From the NCBI GenBank assembly GCA_020848835.1, contig JADLHJ010000069.1, positions 62,001-126,000 on the forward strand: DNA of 64,000 nucleotides, written 5' to 3'. The notes beneath the pieces were generated by a model, which worked only from the letters and a program-made list of their open reading frames with translations, was not told the origin of the DNA and ran no database searches. The DNA comes from Candidatus Hydrogenedentota bacterium (GTDB lineage Bacteria; Hydrogenedentota; Hydrogenedentia; Hydrogenedentales; SLHB01). Positions 7,399 to 16,188 of this stretch are shown here, piece after piece. Each line of letters begins with the position of its first letter. The stretch's first letter is position 1. The translations under genes were made by a program, and so were the position numbers.

Positions 7399-8884
7399 AC
7401 CCTTCGCCGCGCATGATCATGAACATCTGCATCACCCAGAGCCAGAATTGCGTTCCGCTCGCCGCGGACATGATGAGATTTCCCACAATCAAGTGCGGGA
7501 CGAGTATTGCGTAGTAAATCAGCGTTTCCACGCGCCCAAGCTGGTAGACCCCACGGAGCACGACGATTCCCAGAAACGGCGAAATAATCCCGACCAACAC
7601 CATTTGAAGCAAGCCGGTGGCCATATCGTCTTCAGGCATGCGGCCTAGCAGCATCATCGTAAACAGAATCGGCAGGAATGTGCAGAGGATATACACAAAG
7701 GGCAGAAGGACCATCGCAAGCATGGGCAAAGGCGGAAGCTTCATTTCCTCTTCGGTGGTTTCCGGCCCGAACCCATTTTCAATCATCGCTGTGTAAAACT
7801 GCTGGGTATCGAGGAATCCCTCCTGGCGATAATACTCCTCTTCGAATGAATAGTCGGTTAGGACGGTTGTTGGCAGTTTGGTGACTTGAAACATCTCCTT
7901 CGCATCGGCTTCCTTGTCCACGTCAATTCTCGCGCAGACCCAGTCCTTCGCGAAGTACCGCACGTTAGGATCGGTCCACACCGTCGATTCCATGAGATCA
8001 ATGTCGGCCGAAGGTGTCGAGCTTGAATAGAACAGAAGCAGCGCGTAGTAGTTGTCTTCTCCCATTCGCTCGGTCACTTCCTCCAGCGAACTCAACCATG
8101 TGATCTCTGGACCATCCATCGAAGGCGCGGCTGGCTGTTCTGCCGATTCAATGTCCGCTTGCGAAGAAGCTGCCGTCGGCGCGGACGCTTGCTGCTGAGA
8201 ACTTCCCCCGCCGCCCTTGGCCAGTCCAAATGCAATCAGGGCTAAGAGCACCGCGGCCCCTGCGGCAATACCAATATAAAGACCCGTCTTGGACGACGCT
8301 GGAGGCGTCTTGATTGGCGGTACCAGTGACTTCGCGGGTTTCGCGGCAAACATATCGTCCAACGCCGCTATATCCAGCACCGGCGATCCGTCGCCCAGGT
8401 CCAGTACGTCCAACTGCGCGCCTAGGTTTTCAGGCCCCGGAATCACACTCTGCCCCGTCCCCTGCGGATTAAAGGACGGACTAAACTCGATGTTCTTCCC
8501 TCTTAGACGTTCTTCTAGCGGCGGCGCATTAGAGTCCAGCGAAAAAACATTCGGCTGGGGTACGGCCTGCCCAGTCTGGGGTTTGGGCTCTTTCTTTTCT
8601 TTTTCCTTTTGAATCTGGGCCCTGCGCAGGTCGCTGATCTTCGTCATCAGTTTTTCGCCGCGCGGATCGGCAAACTCGACCTTGAGCTGTCGACACAAAT
8701 CCAGTGCCTCGTCAAAACGACCCACCCGCGCAAGACACATCGCTCGGGGGTAGATTACGTTCTTGGTATCTGGAAACTCTTTGTCCAGCTCGTCGAGCAC
8801 CTCAAGCGCCGCTGGAAAATTTTTCTCACGGAACATCTGATCCGCGTGATTGAACTTCTCTTTTGCATCCGTCTTCTTACCCAT
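7397..8884 (-). CDS. TPR, cysteine-less thioredoxin-fold and membrane-domain protein
   Basis: A 495-residue protein of unknown function. Residues 1-95 are TPR-like helices (NHADQMFREKNFPAALEVLD). Residues 95-195 are polar and probably disordered. A transmembrane helix follows at about 203-222 (GLYIGIAAGAAVLLALIAFG). Residues 260-375 look like a thioredoxin fold: YALLLFYSSSTPSADIDLM stands where WCGPC would be, and LPTTVLTD carries the cis-Pro loop, so no redox CXXC is present. The C-terminus (about 385-480) has two or three more hydrophobic helices in a Yip1-like arrangement. The ATG at 8884 is preferred over an upstream GTG (8890) because GGGTG sits five bases before it. The fold assignments are by eye. 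Confidence 0.7.
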   Translation of the reverse strand: MGKKTDAKEKFNHADQMFREKNFPAALEVLDELDKEFPDTKNVIYPRAMCLARVGRFDEALDLCRQLKVEFADPRGEKLMTKISDLRRAQIQKEKEKKEPKPQTGQAVPQPNVFSLDSNAPPLEERLRGKNIEFSPSFNPQGTGQSVIPGPENLGAQLDVLDLGDGSPVLDIAALDDMFAAKPAKSLVPPIKTPPASSKTGLYIGIAAGAAVLLALIAFGLAKGGGGSSQQQASAPTAASSQADIESAEQPAAPSMDGPEITWLSSLEEVTERMGEDNYYALLLFYSSSTPSADIDLMESTVWTDPNVRYFAKDWVCARIDVDKEADAKEMFQVTKLPTTVLTDYSFEEEYYRQEGFLDTQQFYTAMIENGFGPETTEEEMKLPPLPMLAMVLLPFVYILCTFLPILFTMMLLGRMPEDDMATGLLQMVLVGIISPFLGIVVLRGVYQLGRVETLIYYAILVPHLIVGNLIMSAASGTQFWLWVMQMFMIMRGEG

Positions 8885-9035
8885 AAACACACCCGATCAC
8901 TGTTGCCCCCGGCTGGCAACCTCGGTCACTCCACAGCCCCGCAAAGAGCCTATAGCAACACCGCCGCGCGGTGCAACGCTTGCCCCGCATTCTGGTAGAA
9001 TATCGGGAAGTGTTTAGAAGCAGAGGTATATCAGC

Positions 9036-9830
9036 ATGAAGTTCCGGGCCTTGTCCGTCACATTTCTTCTCTCTTTCACGTGCTACGCGCAAGGCGCTGT
9101 GGACTGGCTCCCGGACATGATCGTCGATACGGCGTTTCTCGAAGATCACGAAATACGTGCCGACATCAAGCCCAATCGCACCCATCTGATTTTTTCCAAC
9201 GCAATGGCAAACATTGGCGACGGCCCCCTCTACATTTTTGCGCCCAAACCCAAGGACAAGCATCGCGGGGAACTGACTCAAAAGGTGAAACAGCGCATCT
9301 TCCGGTCGGACGGTTCGCACTACAACCGCATCGCCGGCCATTTCGTTTTCCACCCTCAGCACGATCACACGCACTTCGACGATTGGGCAGTCTACCGTTT
9401 GCGCGAGATACTTCCCGAAAACGGCGTGGGCGATGTACTCGCCACCAGCAAGAAAACGAGCTTCTGCCTATTAGACAGCTACGAATACGACCTGTCCCTG
9501 CCCAACGCACCGGACGATCCACAGTTTTTCGTTTGTACTGCGGAACTCCAGGGCATTTCCGTAGGCTACGAAGACCTCTATGACAAGAGCATTCCCGGTC
9601 AGTGGATAGACGTAACAGACATTCCTAACGGCGACTACTGGCTGGAATCGGAAGTAGACCCGGAGAACAATGTCTTAGAAAAAGACGAAAACAACAATGT
9701 CGACAGAATAAAAGTAACGATTGACAAAGAAATCGTCGATCCAGATCCAGATCCCGAACCAAACCCTACTGGAATTCTTGCCGCGATAATCGCACTCATT
9801 CAGCAACTGCTTGATTTCTTACGGGGTTGA
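9036..9830 (+). CDS. Secreted lysyl oxidase domain protein
   Basis: A 264-residue exported protein with signal peptide 1-20 (FLLSFTCYAQG). Residues 22-230 resemble the lysyl oxidase catalytic domain, a copper amine oxidase that deaminates peptidyl lysine. The copper-binding motif H-X-H-X-H is present as H109-D-H111-T-H113. The sequences around the cofactor residues match too: KKTSFCL (K140) corresponds to the LOX KASFCL lysine, and YEDLYDKS (Y182) to the quinone-forming tyrosine, followed by GQWIDVTDIPNGDYWL. The C-terminal 30 residues form a Asp/Pro repeat and a hydrophobic helix (ILAAIIALIQQLLDFL), perhaps a membrane or surface anchor. A Shine-Dalgarno AGAGG precedes the ATG. Physiological substrate unknown. 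Confidence 0.85.
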   Translation: MKFRALSVTFLLSFTCYAQGAVDWLPDMIVDTAFLEDHEIRADIKPNRTHLIFSNAMANIGDGPLYIFAPKPKDKHRGELTQKVKQRIFRSDGSHYNRIAGHFVFHPQHDHTHFDDWAVYRLREILPENGVGDVLATSKKTSFCLLDSYEYDLSLPNAPDDPQFFVCTAELQGISVGYEDLYDKSIPGQWIDVTDIPNGDYWLESEVDPENNVLEKDENNNVDRIKVTIDKEIVDPDPDPEPNPTGILAAIIALIQQLLDFLRG

Positions 9831-9919
9831 GCAGCCACAATCCGGCCCGACGCTATTCAGTGGACCGAAACCTGCTCCCTTTGCAAAGTTACGCAAAAAA
9901 AAGCACACTATTCTAATCC

Positions 9920-11458
9920 ATGAACGGTCTTTCCATTTCGGTTAATTCGGACGACTCTCTGTCTGCGCAACGCCCGGACCAGGCGCTGCTGACAAACCCG
10001 CTGTGGCGCGCCGAAGACTTGGGTAAGCCAATTCCCGCATCGCGACACGCCGCATCCGTCGCCATGCCCTTGTGGGAACACGTCGTGCGCTACGAACAGA
10101 AGGACCCGGCGCTGCTTGAAGCGCTGCAATGCGGTTATCCGCGTTTTGTATTCAACCCCATTGTCAACGAGTTATTCCGCGAATGCCGCCGCCGCTATGC
10201 GCGCGGTGACGAACTCTGCCTGACATTTCCTTCCCGGCGCGTTGCGGAGAAATGCGCGCGATTTCTGAACGAGACCGAGCGCTTTCCGTCACGCATCGAA
10301 GAATTCGGACTGAACGACCTGCACGTCGTCGTGTTTCCTATGGAGGCCTTCGACACCGCAAAACGTTACTGGCAACACTACGGAAATATCGTCAGTTCGC
10401 GCCTGGCCCAGGCGACCCTTGATGGCCGCGAAGGGACGTATGAAAAAAGTACTGCTAAAAAAGCGCTACTGACACGCATCGCAAAACTTGCGGGTGTGAA
10501 ATCCGCGGATATCCGCCTCTATCCCTCGGGCATGTCCGCGCTCAGCAGCGCGCTCGAGTGCGTGCGTGCCGCAAAACCCGGTGCAAAGTCAATCCAGCTC
10601 GGTCTGCCCTACGTCGATCTCTTGCGCATCCAAACCAAATGGGGGCCCGAGGCAGCCTTCTATCCAGTCTTGAATGAAGAAACTTTTGAAGCAATTACGT
10701 GGCAAGTCGAGAACGCGCCCATTGCAGCAGTGTTTTGCGAATTTCCCGGTAACCCATTGCTGCAATCCTGCGATATCGAACGCCTCTCTGCGTTACTGCG
10801 CAAAAACAAAGTGCCGCTCGTGGTCGATGAAACGCTTGGCTCTTTTGTAAACGTGGACTTGTTGCCCTTCGCGGACATAATCGTGACCAGTCTAACAAAA
10901 TATTTCTCCGGCGTCGGTGACGTAATGGCCGGTTCGATAATTACGAGTCCATCGTCACCATTGAACGAAATGCTCAAGAAATACCTGCGCAAACATTACG
11001 AAGACCGCCTGTGGGATGATGACGCTGCCGTGCTCGAAGCAAACTCACGCGATTTTGACCATCGGATGCATCGAATCAATACCAACGCGGAACGGGTCGG
11101 CGACTTTCTGCAAGCTCACCCAAGAGTTCAGCGCGTGTATTACCCCAAGTTCGAGACCACTGTGAACTATAAAAAAGCTCACCGGCCGGGCTCGGGATTC
11201 GGCGGTATGTTCTCACTGGTACTTAAAGACGCCGCAACTAAGGCCCCCAAATTCTTCGATGGTCTTCGCGTTTCCAAAGGCCCAAGTCTCGGCACGAACT
11301 ATACCCTCGCGTGTCCCTACACTCTCCTCGCGCACTTCGACGAACTCGACTTCGTCGAATCCGTCGGCGTCTCACCAAACCTCGTCCGCGTTTCCGTCGG
11401 AATTGAATCCCCCGACGACACCATCGCGCGTTTCGCCGACGCGCTGAGCCTCATCTAA
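9920..11458 (+). CDS. PLP-dependent cystathionine gamma-synthase-like enzyme, fungal-type
   Basis: A 512-residue member of the Cys/Met-metabolism PLP family (aspartate aminotransferase fold), which makes cystathionine or homocysteine from activated homoserine. The PLP lysine is K327 in VTSLTKYFSGVGDVMAG, the cofactor aspartate lies in VVDETLGSFV, and LYPSGMSALSSAL is the phosphate-binding region. It has about 110 extra N-terminal residues compared with bacterial MetB (about 390 aa). That extension, with HAASVAMPLWEHVVRYE, GYPRFVF and YWQHYGNIVSSRLAQ, is reminiscent of fungal STR2/met-7 cystathionine gamma-synthases. It stands alone, convergent with folC. The exact reaction (synthase or lyase) cannot be told from sequence. 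Confidence 0.8.
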   Translation: MNGLSISVNSDDSLSAQRPDQALLTNPLWRAEDLGKPIPASRHAASVAMPLWEHVVRYEQKDPALLEALQCGYPRFVFNPIVNELFRECRRRYARGDELCLTFPSRRVAEKCARFLNETERFPSRIEEFGLNDLHVVVFPMEAFDTAKRYWQHYGNIVSSRLAQATLDGREGTYEKSTAKKALLTRIAKLAGVKSADIRLYPSGMSALSSALECVRAAKPGAKSIQLGLPYVDLLRIQTKWGPEAAFYPVLNEETFEAITWQVENAPIAAVFCEFPGNPLLQSCDIERLSALLRKNKVPLVVDETLGSFVNVDLLPFADIIVTSLTKYFSGVGDVMAGSIITSPSSPLNEMLKKYLRKHYEDRLWDDDAAVLEANSRDFDHRMHRINTNAERVGDFLQAHPRVQRVYYPKFETTVNYKKAHRPGSGFGGMFSLVLKDAATKAPKFFDGLRVSKGPSLGTNYTLACPYTLLAHFDELDFVESVGVSPNLVRVSVGIESPDDTIARFADALSLI

Positions 11459-11563
11459 TCATTCGAGCGTTTCAAGTCTGCGTGTACCGAAAGTCGCTAG
11501 AGGGAGCTCTGTAACAAGTGGACGGCGCTGCCGCATTGGCTGGAAGCGCAAGTGGAATGGTCT

Positions 11564-12829
11564 TCAAAATCGGATCGGCGAAACTCCAAACTCCTCTACA
11601 AAAATTTGCCGTGCTTGTGCTGCAGTAAAGATCGACCCAGTGATCAGTAAGGGCCGACTTGCGGACGACTCTTCAATTCCTGCCGTAATCGCATCTCTCA
11701 ATGTCGCCTGCATCGAGTGCGGCCCCCCCGCCAATGCGTGTTCAAGAAGTGCCAACGGGGTCGCACGCGGGCCATCGAATACAGTAACGAAGAGCCTTTC
11801 AGCAATAGGCTCAAGCGCCTTGATCATCTGCGCTATGTCCTTATCCGACGATGCGGCAAACACCACGACGCACGGTGGCATTGATTCTACTAACCGTTTA
11901 ATCCCCGCAGGATTGTGCGCAACGTCGATGTACACAGGCGGGTCGTCTAGAACTCGCTCCAACCGGCACGGCCACCGTGCATCAGCGAGACCCCGCGCGA
12001 CGGCATCACTGTTAATAGGGAATTGATCGGTAACCTTTTCCACCAACGCGATCGCAAGTCCGGCATTTTCCACTTGATACATTCCCGCCAGCCCAATCGG
12101 ACTTTCCGCCAACTGGATTGTAGGACCACGATACGAGATTGCCGGCGCGAGTGCTTTGCCAGCAGCCGAATAGGTGAAATCATCTCCGCTTAAATGGCAC
12201 GGCGCATTCAGCTCGCGAGCGACAGTCCCAATAACGTCAAGGGGACCTGGCCGTCGCTCACCAACGATAACGGGCACCCCTGGTTTAATAATGCCCGCCT
12301 TCTCAAACGCGATCACTTCCAGCGTATTGCCAAGATACTTCATATGATCGAGATCGATGTTCGTGATCGCGCAGGCTATCGGTTCAAGGATGTTCGTCGA
12401 ATCGAACCTTCCTCCCATGCCGACTTCGATTACCGCAATATCGACTTTTTGTTCAGCAAAGTGGCGCAGCGCGATTGCCGTGCAAAGCTCGAAATACGTC
12501 GGTGGATTTAGAAATATTTGCGCTGTATCACGAAAAGATTCGATTGCTCGATCGAGATCGCGATCTGAAATCGGTTCGCCATTGATGAGGAATCGTTCGG
12601 ATACGTCGCGCAAATGGGGACTTGTAAACCGGCCGACCTTGTATCCCGCGGCGCGCAGAATCGATGCAGTGAACGCAACGACACTGCCTTTACCGTTCGT
12701 GCCGGCGACATGAATCGTTGGATAACTTAGTTGCGGATTACCACACGCATCCATCAGGTGACGGATGTTGTCGAGGCCGAGTTTGATGCCGTGAAATTCG
12801 AGGCTGGCGAGGTAGTCGCGCGGCGTCAC
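11564..12829 (-). CDS. folC: Bifunctional folylpolyglutamate synthase/dihydrofolate synthase FolC
   Basis: A 421-residue Mur-ligase family cytoplasmic enzyme that adds glutamate to dihydropteroate or folates using ATP. The P-loop HVAGTNGKGSV lies at about residues 40-50. Further family marks are the RFTSPHL segment, DIAVIEVGMGGRFDSTNIL, TNIDLDHMKYLG and the C-terminal domain with DVAHNPAGIKRL. Length is normal for FolC. The start is GTG at 12829, overlapping the accD stop (GTGA), so it is translationally coupled to accD; accD-folC is a widespread pairing. It ends convergently with the PLP enzyme. Confidence 0.95.
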   Translation of the reverse strand: MTPRDYLASLEFHGIKLGLDNIRHLMDACGNPQLSYPTIHVAGTNGKGSVVAFTASILRAAGYKVGRFTSPHLRDVSERFLINGEPISDRDLDRAIESFRDTAQIFLNPPTYFELCTAIALRHFAEQKVDIAVIEVGMGGRFDSTNILEPIACAITNIDLDHMKYLGNTLEVIAFEKAGIIKPGVPVIVGERRPGPLDVIGTVARELNAPCHLSGDDFTYSAAGKALAPAISYRGPTIQLAESPIGLAGMYQVENAGLAIALVEKVTDQFPINSDAVARGLADARWPCRLERVLDDPPVYIDVAHNPAGIKRLVESMPPCVVVFAASSDKDIAQMIKALEPIAERLFVTVFDGPRATPLALLEHALAGGPHSMQATLRDAITAGIEESSASRPLLITGSIFTAAQARQIFVEEFGVSPIRF

Positions 12830-13677
12830 TGCGGCGTCAGGTATTTCAACAGCCGACCTAGCGTCTCACGCATTTCAGGGCGCGGCACGATGCAGTCGAT
12901 GAAGCCGTTGCTGAATTGTGACTCCGCGGACTGAAAGCCCTCTGGCAGTTTCACCTTCAGCGCGCCTTCGATCAGACGCGGGCCAGCAAAACCAATTTGA
13001 GCGCCGGGCTCCGCAATGAGAATATCGCCGAGACTCGCGAAGCTGGCGTATACGCCGCCTGTCGTCGGATGGGTCAATACGGAAATATATGGCACACCCG
13101 CTTCGTTCAACGCACGAACCGCGTCGCTGGTCTTTGCCATCTGCATCAGCCCGAGAATCCCTTCGTCCATGCGCGCTCCACCGGACGACGTGAACACCAC
13201 ATAAGGGACCCGCTCGCGAATTGCGTCATCCGCCGCGCGGCAAAATTTCTCGCCCAGCGCCGAACCCATGCTACCACCGAGAAAGGTGAAATCCATCACG
13301 CCAAACGACGCGCGCGCGGAATCGATCGTGCCGAACCCCGTGATGATGGACTCGGTCACATCGGTCTTGGAATGGGCACGCTTTACGCGCTCGGGATACG
13401 AATACGATTGCTCGGGAATCACAAAACCAAGCGGATCGCCCGACTGCACTTCCACGTGTGTCTCGACAAACGACTCTGGATCGAGCAAATATCCCAGCCG
13501 TTGCCGCGCGGTGATTCGGCTGTGATGCCCGCATTGCGGGCAGACCATAAAGTTCTCTTCCACTTCCGTCGCGGATACGGTCTTTTCGCAGCCGGGGCAC
13601 TTGGTGAACATCCCGTCCGGCACGCTGCTCTTGCGCCCGATGACGGATACGAAACGGCGGCGCTTTAGAAATGGCAT
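12826..13677 (-). CDS. accD: Acetyl-CoA carboxylase carboxyltransferase subunit beta AccD
   Basis: A 283-residue subunit that, with AccA, transfers carboxyl from biotin to acetyl-CoA, the first step of fatty acid synthesis. A four-cysteine zinc ribbon is near the N-terminus (C27-X2-C30 and C46-X2-C49). The crotonase-fold carboxyltransferase follows, with FTFLGGSMGSALGEK, SSGGARMDEGILGLMQM, LTHPTTGGVYASFASLGD and AEPGAQIGFAGPR. Full length and intact. No accA lies nearby, which is common. Upstream is the zinc-ribbon helical protein (13723-14439), downstream folC. Confidence 0.97.
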   Translation of the reverse strand: MPFLKRRRFVSVIGRKSSVPDGMFTKCPGCEKTVSATEVEENFMVCPQCGHHSRITARQRLGYLLDPESFVETHVEVQSGDPLGFVIPEQSYSYPERVKRAHSKTDVTESIITGFGTIDSARASFGVMDFTFLGGSMGSALGEKFCRAADDAIRERVPYVVFTSSGGARMDEGILGLMQMAKTSDAVRALNEAGVPYISVLTHPTTGGVYASFASLGDILIAEPGAQIGFAGPRLIEGALKVKLPEGFQSAESQFSNGFIDCIVPRPEMRETLGRLLKYLTPQ

Positions 13678-13722
13678 GACGCGATTCCTCCCCGAATGGT
13701 CGTCGTGGAATTGGACGCGTGG

Positions 13723-14439
13723 CTAGCCCACCGAGGTTTCAAGATAGAATTCCGGATTGTAGAGTAGGCGGCCGCAATGCGCGCACGCATGCACCTTGCC
13801 GCCGAGAATTTCGTTCACTGCCTGCGCAGTGACCGTCATATTGCACCCGCTGCACGTCGTGCCGTTCATGGGTACGATTGCCGCGCCCGTCTTCTTTGCG
13901 GTGCGGATGCGGTTGTACTTCGAAACGAGGGCCGGGTCGGCAGAAGTAAGGAGCGGCTCCCGTTGCGCTTCGAGTTCTTTGCGCGATTTCACCGCCTCGG
14001 TAAGCTCCGCATCAATCTCTGCGCAGTGGTCCGCGATCTGCTTGAGCTCCAGGTCGATGCGCTTCTTGTCTTCCGCTAGCCGCATCTTGGCTGCATCGAT
14101 CTCGTCCATGACCACGAGAATGCGCTCTTCCTTAACGCCAATCTGCTTCTCGATCATATCGATCTCGTGAAGAAGCGCCTGGTACTCTTCGTTCTTCTTC
14201 ACGGCATTAAGCTGATTTCTATATTTGAGAATCTGCGCCTGCTTCTGCTCGATGTCTTTCTCGCACTCCTTCTGCTCGAGCTGGAGCGCTTTGAACGCTT
14301 TGTCGCGTTCGTCCAATTCAACCGCGAGCCGCTTCTTCTGCACGTCGAACTTTTGCTTCTGCTTCGGTATTTCAAGTTCGCGCAGGCGGCACGTTTCGAT
14401 CTTCAAATCGAGTTCCTGGAGCGGCAAAAGGTTCTTCAA
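13723..14439 (-). CDS. Zinc ribbon, coiled-coil protein (C4-type, CdsZ/DUF164-like)
   Basis: A 238-residue protein with a long antiparallel coiled coil (about residues 5-185, Lys/Glu/Gln-rich) and a C-terminal four-cysteine zinc ribbon (CSGCNMTV ... CAHCGRLLY). Such proteins are frequent next to accD and RNase-related genes; a nucleic-acid-binding role is proposed for the family. I prefer TTG at 14439, giving LKNLLPLQELDLKIE, because AGGAGA lies eight to nine bases upstream. A longer reading from another TTG (14469) would place that ribosome site inside the gene. It is 45 bases upstream of accD and probably cotranscribed. Confidence 0.85.
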   Translation of the reverse strand: MKNLLPLQELDLKIETCRLRELEIPKQKQKFDVQKKRLAVELDERDKAFKALQLEQKECEKDIEQKQAQILKYRNQLNAVKKNEEYQALLHEIDMIEKQIGVKEERILVVMDEIDAAKMRLAEDKKRIDLELKQIADHCAEIDAELTEAVKSRKELEAQREPLLTSADPALVSKYNRIRTAKKTGAAIVPMNGTTCSGCNMTVTAQAVNEILGGKVHACAHCGRLLYNPEFYLETSVG

Positions 14440-14637
14440 GGCAACGGTTCTCCTGAATACTTCACGCAATCGCGCGTAGCAGCCGATTCAAATGAGAGGT
14501 ATGCGCCAACGGGAGTATAGCAAATTCACGACAAGACAATCCTCCGGCACTTGCCCTCATCGTGCTCGTCACTTGTAATGGATTCGTGATTTATGAGTTT
14601 GAACGACAAGCCGTCGCACGAACACGCCATAAACGAA

Positions 14638-14661
14638 GAACCCCGCCCGAAGGCGGGGTTC
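14638..14661 (-). terminator. Terminator after ilvC
   Basis: A perfect 10-bp stem GAACCCCGCC / GGCGGGGTTC with a UUCG tetraloop when read on the minus strand, seven bases after the ilvC stop and followed by TTCGTTTAT. It ends the tRNA-Gln-prs-rplY-pth-ilvN-ilvC unit. The remaining 14440-14637 interval holds no gene that I can support and should contain the promoter of the zinc-ribbon/accD/folC group. Confidence 0.9.
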
Positions 14662-14667
14662 CCAAAA

Positions 14668-15663
14668 TTACTTAATCCAGGGCATCATCTTCCGCAGTTC
14701 CGCCCCGACCTTCTCGACCGGGTGGGCGGCGTCCGCGTCTCGCAAGCGTTGGAAGTTCTTCCCGCCCGACTGGTATTCGCCGAGCCATTCCTTGGCGAAC
14801 TCGCCGGACTGAATCCGCTTAAGCTGCTCGCGCATCGCATTCTTCGCTTGATCCGTTACAATTTTCGGCCCGACAGTAAGACCGCCGTACTCAGCTGTAT
14901 CGCTCACGGAATAGTTCATGAACTTCAGGCCGCCACGATAATAGAGATCCACGATCAGCTTGAGTTCGTGCATCACTTCGAAGTATGCGATCTCGGGTTG
15001 GTACCCGGCTTCCATCAATACCTCGAAGCCCGCCTTAATCAATGCCGCCGATCCACCGCAGAGCACGGTCTGTTCGCCGAACAAATCGGTTTCCGTCTCT
15101 TCCTGGAAGGTCGTCTCGATGATACCCGCGCGCGCGCCGCCAATACCCAGACCGTACGCCAATGCCTTCTTTAACGCGTCGCCCGTAGCATCCTGATAAA
15201 TCGCCACAAGACACGGCACACCAGCGCCGCGCTCGAACTCGTCGCGCACCAAATGGCCGGGGCCTTTCGGCGCAATCATGAATACGTCCACATCCTTAGG
15301 CGGGTCAACACACTTGAAGTGGATGTTAAAACCGTGCGCCCACATCAACGACATACCCGGGCGAAGATTTGGCTTGATCTCGTTTTCAAATAGATCCTTT
15401 TGAATAGTGTCCGGCACAAGGATCATAAGGATGTCTGCGCGCTTCGTAGCATCGGCAACCGAAAGTACTTCGAAGCCCGCTTCTTTCGCGGCCTGATAGG
15501 TCTTGCTGTTCGCGCCGCCGCGGTGACCGATGATCACGTTGATACCGCTATCGCGAAGGTTCTTCGCGTGCGCGTGTCCCTGGCTGCCGTAACCGATTAC
15601 CGCGATGGTCTTGCCCTTGATTGCGGACAGGTCTGCGTCTTTTTCGTAATAAATCGTGGCCAT
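14668..15663 (-). CDS. ilvC: Ketol-acid reductoisomerase IlvC
   Basis: A 331-residue class I enzyme that converts 2-acetolactate or 2-aceto-2-hydroxybutyrate to the dihydroxy acid using NADPH and Mg2+, in valine/isoleucine synthesis. The Rossmann motif is [19 protein letters not shown] (about residues 22-40). GHRGGANSK follows the second strand and probably sets cofactor preference. The C-terminal knotted domain has [14 protein letters not shown] and the metal-binding glutamates ([12 protein letters not shown]). Normal class I length. It starts 11 bases after ilvN and is followed by a terminator. Confidence 0.97.
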   Translation of the reverse strand: MATIYYEKDADLSAIKGKTIAVIGYGSQGHAHAKNLRDSGINVIIGHRGGANSKTYQAAKEAGFEVLSVADATKRADILMILVPDTIQKDLFENEIKPNLRPGMSLMWAHGFNIHFKCVDPPKDVDVFMIAPKGPGHLVRDEFERGAGVPCLVAIYQDATGDALKKALAYGLGIGGARAGIIETTFQEETETDLFGEQTVLCGGSAALIKAGFEVLMEAGYQPEIAYFEVMHELKLIVDLYYRGGLKFMNYSVSDTAEYGGLTVGPKIVTDQAKNAMREQLKRIQSGEFAKEWLGEYQSGGKNFQRLRDADAAHPVEKVGAELRKMMPWIK

Positions 15664-15674
15664 TTCCTCTTCCC

Positions 15675-16163
15675 TTACCCGTTGTTCTTCAACGACCGGG
15701 CCATGGCGATCCGGCCCGTCCGCACAAGTTCCTTAATGCCAAAGGGGCGCATCATGTCGATGAAGGCCCGTATCTTTCCTTCGCTGCCCGTCGCTTCCAC
15801 AATCATCGAATCGGGATTGATATCCACAACCTTCGCGCGGAACACGTTCACGACTTCGATAATTGGCGTGCGGCCGTTGCCGTTGACCGCAACCTTGATC
15901 ATCACCAACTCGCGTTCAACGAAACTTTCTTTCGTGAGATCGGTGACTTCAATGACCTCAACCAGCTTCTGCAACTGTTTTACGATCTGCTCGAGTACCC
16001 GATCGTCGCCCTCTACCACCACCGTCATCCGCGATGCGCTCGGGTCTTCTGTCTCCCCTACGCAAAGGCTGTCGATGTTGAATCCGCGCGCGCTGAACAA
16101 CCCCGATACCCGGGCCAGCACGCCGAAGTGGTTTTCGACGAGGACGCTGATCGTGTGCTTCAT
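15675..16163 (-). CDS. ilvN: Acetolactate synthase regulatory (small) subunit IlvN/IlvH
   Basis: A 162-residue regulatory subunit of acetohydroxyacid synthase. The ACT domain at the N-terminus ([28 protein letters not shown]) binds the valine feedback inhibitor, and a second ferredoxin-like domain (about 80-160) completes the IlvH form. The catalytic ilvB gene, normally immediately upstream, is absent here; pth lies there instead (25-base gap). The catalytic subunit must be elsewhere. Confidence 0.95.
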   Translation of the reverse strand: MKHTISVLVENHFGVLARVSGLFSARGFNIDSLCVGETEDPSASRMTVVVEGDDRVLEQIVKQLQKLVEVIEVTDLTKESFVERELVMIKVAVNGNGRTPIIEVVNVFRAKVVDINPDSMIVEATGSEGKIRAFIDMMRPFGIKELVRTGRIAMARSLKNNG

Positions 16164-16188
16164 ACTATCTCCTGTATTCCGGCCGGTC

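Noticed and set aside
13723-14469. TTG at 14469 as the start of the zinc-ribbon gene
   Set aside because: The AGGAGA site lies inside that reading; TTG at 14439 is correctly spaced after it.
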